Of a DNA stretch of 64,000 nt, positions 37,497 through 45,665 are shown piece after piece. The stretch is taken from positions 32,721 through 96,720 of the forward strand of contig CAVRBK010000053.1 in NCBI GenBank assembly GCA_963719025.1, given 5' to 3'. Numbering within the stretch: the stretch's first letter is position 1; each line of letters begins with the position of its first letter. The position numbers were made by a program, and so were the translations under genes. The notes beneath the pieces were generated by a model. It saw only the letters and a list, made by a program, of their open reading frames with translations. It did not search any database and was not told where the DNA came from. The stretch is from Thiosocius sp963719025. Lineage in GTDB: Bacteria > Pseudomonadota > Gammaproteobacteria > Chromatiales > Chromatiaceae.

Positions 37497-37956
37497 GTTT
37501 GTGGCAAAGGCTGAGATTTGAACCCTCGTTATCGATTTGATGGTTCGACAGCCGACGCGAAGCGGCGGTGCAGAAACTTGGCTGGCATCTTACGGATCGT
37601 GTCTCCGGCGCAAAATCGTAGTGGTCAATGCATGGCAGACGCTCAGTACCCTTGGCTAAGGTTTTCGCAAAGCTGACATCACTCGTTGTGCTGCGATCAG
37701 AGTCGAAAATGCTTAGTGCGGACTCAAACTACACTTTCTTGCTGTGCTCGGAAATGGCCACGACCTGTCGTTCACCAAGCCCCGGCGACCCGCCGCTAAA
37801 TGCGCTGAGCAGATCTTTGCGCCGCGCATTCTTGCGCGGCTCTTGTCGAGGCTATACCTCGGCGCTAACGCCCCATTTTAGTGCGAAAACCGGTTTGAAC
37901 GTGCAGCCTCGATTGTTTACGCTGATAGCCCATACGAGCGACAAAGTATCTTCGTT
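37497..37956. other. 460-nt spacer with inverted tRNA-Ser T-arm fragment
   Basis: No gene is supported. At 37515-37531 lies a reverse-complement copy of the tRNA-Ser variable/T-arm segment (37431-37447), matching 16 of 17 bases. The rest is less GC-rich than its flanks and probably includes the promoter of the NAGGN operon. Confidence 0.5.
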
Positions 37957-39729
37957 ATGTGCGGTATCTGCGGTGAAATTCGCTTCGATGGCAGCCAGCC
38001 GTCGGTCGATTCGGTAGCGCGAATGAACCGCGTGATGTTCCCGCGCGGCCCCGATGGTAGCGGCATTTTCCAGTCGGGGCCCCTGGCCGTTGGCCACCAA
38101 CGTCTGAAGATCCTCGACCTGACCGAGCATGCGCAGCAGCCCATGATCGACAGCGAGCTTGGACTGGGCATCGTTTTCAATGGCTGCATCTACAACTTTC
38201 GCGAACTGCGGGTGCAGCTTCAGGGGCTGGGTTACCGGTTCTTTTCCGAGGGCGATACTGAGGTCATCCTGAAGGCCTACGCGGCCTGGGGCATCGAATG
38301 CGTGGACCGCTTCCAAGGCATGTTTGCGTTTGCCCTCTGGGAACGCGACTCGGGCCGTCTGGTGTTGGCCAGGGACCGACTGGGTATCAAGCCGCTTTAC
38401 TACACTGAACGTCCCAATGATCTGCTTTTTGCGTCGACCTTACCCGCACTGCTCGCGGCAGGCTCGATCGACACCGATATCGACCCGGTGGCGCTGCATC
38501 ACTACATGAGCTTCCACGCGGTGGTTCCGGCACCGCATACGATTCTCAAAGGGGTCCGAAAGTTGCCACCGGCGACGATCCGGGTAATCGAGACTGACGG
38601 GCGCAGTCGCGACCACTGCTACTGGCGATTGCACTTCGGAGCGCGTGCAGACGAGCGCGATTTGAATTACGAGGACTGGCAGGAGGTCACGCTGAATGCG
38701 CTGCGCAAGGCCGTCGAACGTCGGCTCGTGTCGGACGTCCCAGTCGGGGTGCTGCTCTCAGGCGGGCTGGATTCGAGCCTGATCGTGGGTCTGCTGGCGG
38801 AGCAGGGGCAGCGTGGCCTCAACACGTTTTCGGTCGGTTTCGAATCCGTCGACGACGAGGCCGGCGACGAGTTCCAGTATTCCGACATCATCGCCCGGCA
38901 CTTCGCCACCGAGCATCACCAGATCCGGGTCGACTCGAGGCGTCTGCTGCCAGCGCTTGATGACTGCATCCGGGCGATGAGTGAGCCCATGGTCAGCCAT
39001 GACGTGATCGGCTTCTACCTGCTGTCCGAGCGCGTCTCACAGCATGTGAAGGTGGTGCAGAGTGGCCAGGGGGCAGACGAGGTTTTCGCCGGTTACCACT
39101 GGTATCCACCGCTGGCCGAAAGTGACGACCCGGTCAATGATTATGCCCGCGTGTTTTTCGACCGCGACCATTCCGAGTTCATCCAGGCGGTGCATCCGCG
39201 TTTTGCCGGTGAGGACAGCAGCCTTGCGTTCATCGCTCGCCATTTCGGCCAACCGGGGGCGCGGCACCCGATCGACAAGGCGCTGCGCGTGGACACCCAG
39301 ATCATGCTGGTCGACGATCCGGTCAAACGGGTCGACAACATGACCATGGCCTGGGGACTCGAAGCCCGTGTGCCCTTCCTGGATCATGAACTGGTCGAAC
39401 TGGCCGCGCGGATTCCGGCCGAATTCAAGACCGCCGGGGGCGGCAAGGGGGTTGTCAAGGAGGCCGCGCGTTCGGTGATTCCGAGCGAGGTCATTGACCG
39501 GCCCAAGGGTTATTTCCCGGTTCCCGCGCTCAAGTACCTCGAGGGAGAGTACCTGGATTACGTTGAATCAGCCCTCGCGCAGCCTGCCGCCCGGCAACGT
39601 GGGCTGTTCCGCGATGATTACGTCTCGATGCTGATGCAAGACCCGAAGAAACACATCACTCCGCTGCGCGGCTCGAAGGTATGGCAGATCGCCCTGCTCG
39701 AGTTGTGGTTCCAGCAGCACGGAATCTGA
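37957..39729 (+). CDS. N-acetylglutaminylglutamine amidotransferase (asparagine synthase-like)
   Basis: A 590-residue glutamine-hydrolysing amidotransferase. Cys2 (MCGICGEI) is the N-terminal nucleophile, with VMFPRGPDGSG and GIVFNGCIYNFREL in the glutaminase domain. The synthetase domain has the PP-loop GVLLSGGLDSSLIVGL (about residue 266). It is followed 8 nt later by a GNAT/ATP-grasp gene and then an M42 peptidase, the three-gene set known for NAGGN (N-acetylglutaminylglutamine amide), an osmoprotectant. By homology it amidates the dipeptide in the last step. Expression is probably salt-induced; no regulator is seen here. Confidence 0.9.
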   Translation: MCGICGEIRFDGSQPSVDSVARMNRVMFPRGPDGSGIFQSGPLAVGHQRLKILDLTEHAQQPMIDSELGLGIVFNGCIYNFRELRVQLQGLGYRFFSEGDTEVILKAYAAWGIECVDRFQGMFAFALWERDSGRLVLARDRLGIKPLYYTERPNDLLFASTLPALLAAGSIDTDIDPVALHHYMSFHAVVPAPHTILKGVRKLPPATIRVIETDGRSRDHCYWRLHFGARADERDLNYEDWQEVTLNALRKAVERRLVSDVPVGVLLSGGLDSSLIVGLLAEQGQRGLNTFSVGFESVDDEAGDEFQYSDIIARHFATEHHQIRVDSRRLLPALDDCIRAMSEPMVSHDVIGFYLLSERVSQHVKVVQSGQGADEVFAGYHWYPPLAESDDPVNDYARVFFDRDHSEFIQAVHPRFAGEDSSLAFIARHFGQPGARHPIDKALRVDTQIMLVDDPVKRVDNMTMAWGLEARVPFLDHELVELAARIPAEFKTAGGGKGVVKEAARSVIPSEVIDRPKGYFPVPALKYLEGEYLDYVESALAQPAARQRGLFRDDYVSMLMQDPKKHITPLRGSKVWQIALLELWFQQHGI

Positions 39730-39737
39730 ACGTCGCG

Positions 39738-41477
39738 ATGAGCAAAGAAGAAAGCTACCGTACGCGACTCGCCCGCCACCGCGCGCCAAGCGTTGCGGGC
39801 GCCGAATCGATCGGGCGCGGCAATGATGAAACCGCCGCAAGAAATTCGGTTGTCGATTGTGGTTGGGGGCGCCTGATCTTTGCCCACACCTTTCAGGACA
39901 ATCGTGAACTGGCGGACACCCTGCTCGAAGAATCGGCCGGCAAGCGTGACATCGCTTTCTACGTCAATGATCCGCACGTATTGCTGGCCATGGAGCCGCA
40001 GAAATTCTTTCTTGATCCCTCGCACACCTATCGGCTGTGGCTCGACCGCTACAAGGTATCGGCGCTGAGGCCGCGTGGTTATACCATCGGGCTGCTGAAC
40101 CGCCAGGCAGACGCCGAGGCCGTGCACCGCGTATTTCTTGCACGCAACATGATCCCTCCGCCCGTCGACTTCATATGGGACGAGCGCACCTCGAGGGCCG
40201 TGCAGTTTTTCGTGGCGACCGACATCCATAGCGGCGAGATCCTCGGCGGGGCCACGGGCATCGACCATGTCGAGGCCTTTGCTGATCCGGAGCAGGGCTC
40301 GAGTCTCTGGGCTCTGGCCGTGGACCCGCAAGCCAGGCATCCCGGCATCGGTCAGGCGCTGGTCCGGCACATGGCCGAGTATTTCATTGCACGCGGTCGC
40401 AGCTACCTCGATCTGTCGGTGATGCATAACAATTATGAGGCAATCAGGCTCTACGAACGTCTGAAGTTCGAGCGCATCAACGCCTTTTCGGTGAAGAAGA
40501 AAAATCCGTTCAACGAGCCGCTTTTCATCGGCCCCCAGCCGGAAGAGGTATTAAACCCCTACGCAAAGATCATCACCCGCGAGGCGCAAAGGCGGGGCAT
40601 CGGCATCAATGTCCTCGATGAGGAGGCGGGATTCTTCGAACTCTCGCTGGGTGGCAGGACGATCACCTGCCGCGAGTCGCTCAGCGAGCTGACAACCTCG
40701 ATTGCCATGAGCCGCTGCGATGACAAGGCGGTGACCCACAGGATCCTGCGCAAGGCCGGCCTGCACGTGCCGGCCCAGGCCGAGGTTAGGGATACTGCCC
40801 AGGCGGAGGCATTTCTGATCGAAAATGAGGCCGTCGTGGTCAAGCCGGCGCGTGGTGAGCAGGGCGCGGGCATCAGTGTTGATGTGCGCAGCAGGGAGGA
40901 TCTCACGCATGCGATCGAAGAGGCGCGGCAACACTGCAGCACGGTCCTGCTGGAAGAGTATGCAAGCGGATTTGACCTGCGGATCATTGTTATCGACGGC
41001 AGGGTGGTAGCTGCGGCAATCCGCAAACCACCACATATCAAAGGCACCGGCCGCGACAGCGTACGTGAATTGATCGAGAAACAGAGCCGGCGCCGCGCGG
41101 CGGCGACGGATGGCGAGAGCCGAATTCCGTTCGACCGCGAAACCCTGCGTTGCGTCAATGATGCCGGCTACGACATGGAGGAGATCCTCCCTTATGCGCA
41201 GGACATTACCGTGCGCAAGACCGCAAACCTGCATACCGGCGGCACCCTGCACGACGTAACCGAGAAACTGCATCCAACACTGCGCCAGGCCGCGGTCGAG
41301 GCCGCAGCGGCAATCGACATCCCGGTAACCGGCCTGGATTTCATCGTGCCGGACCCGAAGGCCGAGGACTATGTCATCATCGAGGCCAACGAACGCCCCG
41401 GCCTGGCCAACCATGAACCCCAGCCAACCGCCGAGCGATTCATCGATCTGCTGTTTCCCAGCACAGTCGGAACCTGA
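39738..41477 (+). CDS. ngg: N-acetylglutaminylglutamine synthetase (GNAT + ATP-grasp)
   Basis: A 579-residue fusion. A GNAT acetyltransferase domain (about 100-260) has SSLWALAVDPQARHPGIGQA and YLDLSVMHNNYEAIRLYERL. A C-terminal ATP-grasp ligase (about 290-575) has VVVKPARGEQGAGISVDV, LEEYASGFDLRIIVID and IIEANERPGLANH. By family it acetylates one glutamine and joins a second to give N-acetylglutaminylglutamine, the substrate of the upstream amidotransferase. ATG 39738 is preferred to in-frame 39681 because it follows the upstream stop by 8 nt. The gene order is that of other NAGGN clusters. Confidence 0.9.
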   Translation: MSKEESYRTRLARHRAPSVAGAESIGRGNDETAARNSVVDCGWGRLIFAHTFQDNRELADTLLEESAGKRDIAFYVNDPHVLLAMEPQKFFLDPSHTYRLWLDRYKVSALRPRGYTIGLLNRQADAEAVHRVFLARNMIPPPVDFIWDERTSRAVQFFVATDIHSGEILGGATGIDHVEAFADPEQGSSLWALAVDPQARHPGIGQALVRHMAEYFIARGRSYLDLSVMHNNYEAIRLYERLKFERINAFSVKKKNPFNEPLFIGPQPEEVLNPYAKIITREAQRRGIGINVLDEEAGFFELSLGGRTITCRESLSELTTSIAMSRCDDKAVTHRILRKAGLHVPAQAEVRDTAQAEAFLIENEAVVVKPARGEQGAGISVDVRSREDLTHAIEEARQHCSTVLLEEYASGFDLRIIVIDGRVVAAAIRKPPHIKGTGRDSVRELIEKQSRRRAAATDGESRIPFDRETLRCVNDAGYDMEEILPYAQDITVRKTANLHTGGTLHDVTEKLHPTLRQAAVEAAAAIDIPVTGLDFIVPDPKAEDYVIIEANERPGLANHEPQPTAERFIDLLFPSTVGT

Positions 41478-41487
41478 ACAGACCAAC

Positions 41488-42597
41488 ATGAAGCAATTGC
41501 CGATTGACCAGAGCTATACCCAGGACATTCTTTTTCGCCTCCTGGCGACCCCCAGCCCCAGCGGTTACACGGACCGCGCGGTCCACCTGATAGCCGACGA
41601 ACTCGACAAGCTTGGGGTTCCGGTCGAACTCACCCGTCGCGGCGCGGTGCGCGCCACCCTGAAGGGGGAAAGCAGCACCTCCGCCCGGGCCGTGGTAGCC
41701 CATATCGATACCCTGGGAGCAATGGTCAAGGGTCTCAAGCCTAACGGCCGCGTCGAACTGGTGGCGATCGGTCACTGGAATGCGCGCTTCGCCGAAGGCG
41801 CCAGGGTCACGCTGTTTACCGACTTGAGTTCACATCGTGGCACCATTCTTCCGCTAAAGGCCTCAGGGCACACCTTTGCCGACGAGGTAGACAAACAGCC
41901 TTCGAACTGGCAGAACCTCGAATTGCGCATTGACGAAGACTGTTACTCGCTCCAGGACCTGATGCGCATGGGGGTACACGTCGGCGACTTCATCGCCGTG
42001 GATCCGCAACCCGAAGTGCTTGAAAACGGCTACATTGTCTCTCGCCACCTGGATGACAAAGCGGGTGCTGCGGTCCTGATGGGTGCGGTCAAGGCGATCG
42101 TCGACAACAAGATCAAGCTGCCGATCGATTGTCACCCCCTGTTCACCATCTCCGAAGAGGTCGGCTCTGGTGCCTCGGCGGTATTACATGGCGATGTGTC
42201 GGAGATGCTGACCCTCGACAATGGCACCACGGCACCCGGCCAGAACTCGAGTGAGTTCGGCGTTACGCTTTGTATGGCCGACATGACCGGACCTTTCGAC
42301 TACCACCTGACGCACCACATGATCCAACTGTGTCAGGAATTCCAGATTCCTTATCAGCGAGATATATTTCGGTATTATCGCTCCGACAGCGCCGCCGCCG
42401 TGGAGGCCGGTGCCGACCTCCGCACTGCGCTCGCGACCTTCGGCATCGACGGCTCGCATGGCTGGGAACGTATCCACTGGAACGCACTCGAGTCACTGGC
42501 ACGGCTGGTTACCGTCTACATGCAATCACGCCCACTGTTTCAGAGAGACCAGGATGACATTGGTCCAAGGGCTGGCTTCCCGATACAGGCTGGATGA
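41488..42597 (+). CDS. NAGGN-system M42 family peptidase
   Basis: A 369-residue metallopeptidase of family M42. Metal and catalytic blocks are VVAHIDTLGAMV, YIVSRHLDDKAGAAVLMGAV, HPLFTISEEVGSGASAV and MLTLDNGTTAPGQ. It is the third member of the NAGGN trio; in that setting it is thought to break down the dipeptide osmolyte when salt stress ends, though direct proof is not known to me. ATG 41488 lies 10 nt after the ngg stop. The three genes form one operon. Confidence 0.88.
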   Translation: MKQLPIDQSYTQDILFRLLATPSPSGYTDRAVHLIADELDKLGVPVELTRRGAVRATLKGESSTSARAVVAHIDTLGAMVKGLKPNGRVELVAIGHWNARFAEGARVTLFTDLSSHRGTILPLKASGHTFADEVDKQPSNWQNLELRIDEDCYSLQDLMRMGVHVGDFIAVDPQPEVLENGYIVSRHLDDKAGAAVLMGAVKAIVDNKIKLPIDCHPLFTISEEVGSGASAVLHGDVSEMLTLDNGTTAPGQNSSEFGVTLCMADMTGPFDYHLTHHMIQLCQEFQIPYQRDIFRYYRSDSAAAVEAGADLRTALATFGIDGSHGWERIHWNALESLARLVTVYMQSRPLFQRDQDDIGPRAGFPIQAG

Positions 42598-42908
42598 AAA
42601 CCCAGCCTGGCATGGTATTCCAAGGGGCGGAATCAAAGTAGAACGCCTCATTTTGGCCCACTAGCTGCGTTGAAGTCCTTCTCGATTCGGCCAGGACCGG
42701 CTATTCCCTGGCCGGACGATTCGATTTCCAGGATTCGTTACGGCGATCTCACCGGGAGTGGGGCTCTTGGCCAAAAACCGTCATTTGCCGACGGAGTTTT
42801 CGCCTGGCCCCAAACAAGCATAGTCAGGATGCTTTACACGCGTGGTTCGTAACGAAATGGCTGCGCAACTCAAGTGCCTCGGAGGACTGCGCTTGCCAAT
42901 GCGCCTTG
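42598..42908. other. 311-nt spacer, no gene recognised
   Basis: The spacer lies between the NAGGN operon end and a convergent small gene. Short frames exist but show no ribosome site, family motif or normal codon pattern. No clear terminator hairpin was found. Confidence 0.35.
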
Positions 42909-43382
42909 TCAGGCGAGCCGCAACTCCTTCAAAGACGCAAAAGTATTTCTCTCACTTATGTCTGGATTGATGCTCAACTCAAGAATAGTCACTGTAGATA
43001 GATCGACCTGGTAATTTTCAACTTCACGAGTTGCGCCTTCAGGATTGAAGTTCCACTGTTGTCTTATGATCTCTCGGTACGATTGCCCCCCGTCCGGAGA
43101 CCAGCGCAAAACATACTCTTGCGTGCGCTCATTCTCCAACTCTTCGAAGTTCAACCTGATCAGGTGGATCTTTTGAGGATTGTCGAAGTGAAGCCTTATC
43201 GTCTGTTTTCCCGGACCCGAGGCCCGCCAACCCGAGACGTCACCAGGCAGCAGTGCGGACTCGATTGGAAATGCATCGTCCTCCGAGGTTACTTCCACCA
43301 CAGCAAGTTTCTCGATATCCAGCCATTTCTGATCAGATACAACATTTTGCTTCAGATCCGAATCAATAATTCGCTTACGCAT
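42909..43382 (-). CDS. Discoidin-like (carbohydrate-binding fold) protein
   Basis: A 157-residue cytosolic-looking protein without a signal peptide. GWRASGPGKQTIRLHFDNPQ, IHLIRLNFEELENERTQEY, LRWSPDGGQSYREIIRQQW and a final LELSINPDISERNTFASLKE follow the beta-sandwich pattern of F5/8 type C (discoidin-like) domains. ATG 43382 is chosen because AGAAGG lies 7 nt upstream; an earlier ATG at 43418 lacks a properly spaced site. The neighbouring genes do not suggest a role. The ligand is unknown. Confidence 0.6.
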   Translation of the reverse strand: MRKRIIDSDLKQNVVSDQKWLDIEKLAVVEVTSEDDAFPIESALLPGDVSGWRASGPGKQTIRLHFDNPQKIHLIRLNFEELENERTQEYVLRWSPDGGQSYREIIRQQWNFNPEGATREVENYQVDLSTVTILELSINPDISERNTFASLKELRLA

Positions 43383-43508
43383 CAGGATGCCTTCTATTTT
43401 CACACAAGCTCGATTCATCCTATTGACTGTCGGCTTGACGGGAAAGCTTACGCTTTGGCAGATCGCTCCGGCATCTGCGCAGCAGCGGCAGACCCGGCTG
43501 AAATCCGC

Positions 43509-44087
43509 TCAGCGCCGCCAGGGGGCGAGCCAGGGATATGGTTCTCTTCCATAACGCGGATCATAGCGCGGATCGACGCGCTCCCCACGGCGGTACTGGT
43601 ACCTCGGCTGGTAGCCGTTTCGCTGGTCCCAGCCACGCGGGTAAGCCTGGCGTGGGTCGCCACGGTAAGGCTGGTAGCGGTTGCGATCGATTTTTTCATC
43701 GTTGTGCTTGGCCTCGCGGATCATTTCCCGGGCACGTTCCAGTTCCTTCTTGATGCGTTCGCGCTCGGCTTTCGACAACTTGCCATCGTTGTCATAGCGA
43801 TCCTGCATGGCGTTGATACGACGCTGTTGGCGCTCCAGCTCGGCCACTTCCTCTCGGGTCAATTTGCCTGATTGCCAAGCATCCCGGATAAGTTCCTGCT
43901 GCTTGTCCTGGCGCTTGTCGGCCTTCGCATCGAACTTCTCTTCTCTCTCGCGGGCGGCCTGCGAAACCTGTCCCTTGCCATGTTCGCCACGCCAGTCACG
44001 GTCCGGGCCGGGCGCGGCACTCGCCGTGGTAGCGGCGATCAGCAGGGCCAATGAGGCGGCACTGGTCAGCACGAAGTTGGTATTCAT
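43509..44087 (-). CDS. Exported helical protein with Arg/Tyr/Pro-rich tail
   Basis: A 192-residue protein with a clear signal peptide (MNTNFVLTSAASLALLIAAT, cleaved near ASA-AP). A charged helical middle has repeats of ELERQQRRINAMQDRYDNDG and KAERERIKKELERAREMIRE. The C-terminus is rich in Arg, Tyr and Pro (PYRGDPRQAYPRGWDQRNGY). AGGAG lies 7 nt before ATG 44087; a longer start at 44111 is less likely. It is probably periplasmic. The SGKLTREEVAEL and DNDGKLSKAE segments resemble those of DUF-type periplasmic proteins seen near metal or stress genes. The function is unknown. Confidence 0.65.
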   Translation of the reverse strand: MNTNFVLTSAASLALLIAATTASAAPGPDRDWRGEHGKGQVSQAAREREEKFDAKADKRQDKQQELIRDAWQSGKLTREEVAELERQQRRINAMQDRYDNDGKLSKAERERIKKELERAREMIREAKHNDEKIDRNRYQPYRGDPRQAYPRGWDQRNGYQPRYQYRRGERVDPRYDPRYGREPYPWLAPWRR

Positions 44088-44539
44088 TGGCAATCTCCTG
44101 CTCTCTGGCATGGGTGGGGCTGTGTTCGACCTTGAGGGCCACTATAGGCGTTTCAGGATGAACCAGCGATGAACGGGTCATTGGCCAAGTGCGGATTGGC
44201 AGAACCCCGTCGTTCACTGGCGGTGCGGTACGTCGCGGTGGACCACCGCCCCCGCCGGTTTCGTCCCATAAATTTACGGTGCCATTGAAGCAGTTGCCGA
44301 GATCACCAACGGTTAGCCGCAGGCCCCGATTGGGGGACTACGCGAAGTGGCATCACAACGTCGATCGGCGACAAGCACCGGCCTCGGTAGTGGTCTACTT
44401 TTCATGCGTCGAGCTCTTGGATGGCGCGAGGAGTTATCGTTTCGCCGGCCATGGATGCCGAGTCGTCGAGTCTGATCAGGGCTCCAGTCGCAGCGGTCTC
44501 GGCGGTTGCCCGGTCAAGACAGCCGCCCCAGACAATCTG
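44088..44539. other. 452-nt region without a supported gene
   Basis: Long frames on the + strand here lack ribosome sites and recognisable motifs. The first 60 nt probably hold the promoter of the exported helical protein. Nothing else was identified. Confidence 0.35.
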
Positions 44540-44671
44540 TCAGCTACGCTTGGCGATCAGCGGACTATGCTCCGCTTCGTGTTTCTTGGCCTGCTTTGCG
44601 GCCTTCTTTTCCTTGGGTGTCAACAAGGGTTGTTTCTTTGCTTCTCGATTGGATTTTTCGTGCTTGGACAT
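44540..44671 (-). CDS. Lys-rich 43-aa small protein
   Basis: A short gene on the minus strand: MSKHEKSNREAKKQPLLTPK followed by EKKAAKQAKKHEAEHSPLIA and KRS, then TGA. GGAG lies 9 nt upstream of the ATG. The composition is extremely basic (13 Lys, 3 Arg) with an AKKQPLLTPKEKKAAK core that recurs, as I recall, in small uncharacterised proteobacterial proteins. It may bind nucleic acid or ribosomes. A competing + strand frame over the same bases shows no ribosome site. Confidence 0.55.
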   Translation of the reverse strand: MSKHEKSNREAKKQPLLTPKEKKAAKQAKKHEAEHSPLIAKRS

Positions 44672-44991
44672 GTTGCGTTACTCCGGATCGTTGTTGAAGA
44701 GAACATGGCCTGGCCGGCCGCAGGGCGGGTTGGCGCCAGGCGCTTGCCTGCGAAATCTGTTCCGTCTTCAAGGCTGCTGCCAAAGGTGGTTTCGGTGGCG
44801 CATTTCACGTTGGTGCGGGAAGAGGCAGCGATGGCCGCAACAGAGTCGTAATGCGGTACGAATGGTGCATATCCTGCCCTCCGTGGGCGTCGCTCCATCA
44901 CCGCAGTCTGCGTAAGGTGGGCGTCCATTAACCGACTAACATGCTCAGATAAATTCACGCTACGCCGTTTCTGTGGAATAGCAAGGGGTAT
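44672..44991. other. 320-nt region without a supported gene
   Basis: No start with a ribosome site, family motif, RNA or repeat was found. It probably includes the promoter of the Lys-rich small protein. Confidence 0.3.
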
Positions 44992-45117
44992 TTATGTCCC
45001 GAATAGCGGTTGGCGTGAATCCGGGCGAGGTCGATTCTTGATGTTCTCTCCGAGTTGCCTGATGACCCGTTCAAACGGACGGGCCTCCGGATCTCTTTCC
45101 CGCGCTGACTCGGGCAT
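44992..45117 (-). CDS. Possible 41-aa small protein
   Basis: MPESARERDPEARPFERVIR then QLGENIKNRPRPDSRQPLFG and T, ending at 44992. A strong GGAGG lies 7 nt before the ATG, which is the main support. The protein is hydrophilic, mixed charge and Arg/Pro-rich. No family is recognised. A longer frame starting at 45258 is possible but lacks a ribosome site. Confidence 0.35.
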   Translation of the reverse strand: MPESARERDPEARPFERVIRQLGENIKNRPRPDSRQPLFGT

Positions 45118-45665
45118 TTCGATTTCCTCCGGTAGCTGGTTCGAAATTGACGCGATGTCGTTGTTACTTCGCGGCCAATTCAGGCTAAACCGTCGGGGCA
45201 GAACGAATAACCGGATTGTCTGCGCCGCGTTATCCGTATTTCTACGGTATCGGCTCAACCGAGGTCATCGTTGTGCCCGGCAGCCGAAAACGGGGCGGGG
45301 CGATGAATTTCGACGACTGTTTAACCCGCTGTTGGATGGGGTTATGCGGGGCCACAGGGGGCCGGCGAACGGGCTCTGCCCAGACCCTCGTACCTCGCGC
45401 AGCTTTGCCGGATCAGGGTCGCGATCGGGGCACCATGCGCGGCTGAAAGCGGCGTTCTAGAGGCTTTTGTGTACCACTCGGGCTGTGGCTCGAGGTGCTT
45501 GCCCTCGGGATGATCTTCCTCTGTTGACGTTCGGCGCGGGGGCTCGGTCGTTTCACCGACAGACCGTCGAAGAGGACAGGCTTTGCGCGGTATGGCGTAG
45601 GCGCTTTCCAGTGGCACAGGATATGCTTGACAGGTGCTGACAACGTTCTGAGATATCGAGTCGTG
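45118..45665. other. 548-nt region without a supported gene
   Basis: Several short frames on both strands (for example 45216-45446 + and 45342-45617 -) have no ribosome site and no recognisable motif. The last part should contain the promoter of the TPR gene. Confidence 0.3.

Noticed and set aside
38440..38634. Small frames antisense to the NAGGN amidotransferase
   Set aside because: Shadows of a clear coding gene with no start signals.
45216..45446. 76-residue + frame upstream of the PrsT-like gene
   Set aside because: No ribosome site or recognisable motif; composition looks non-coding.
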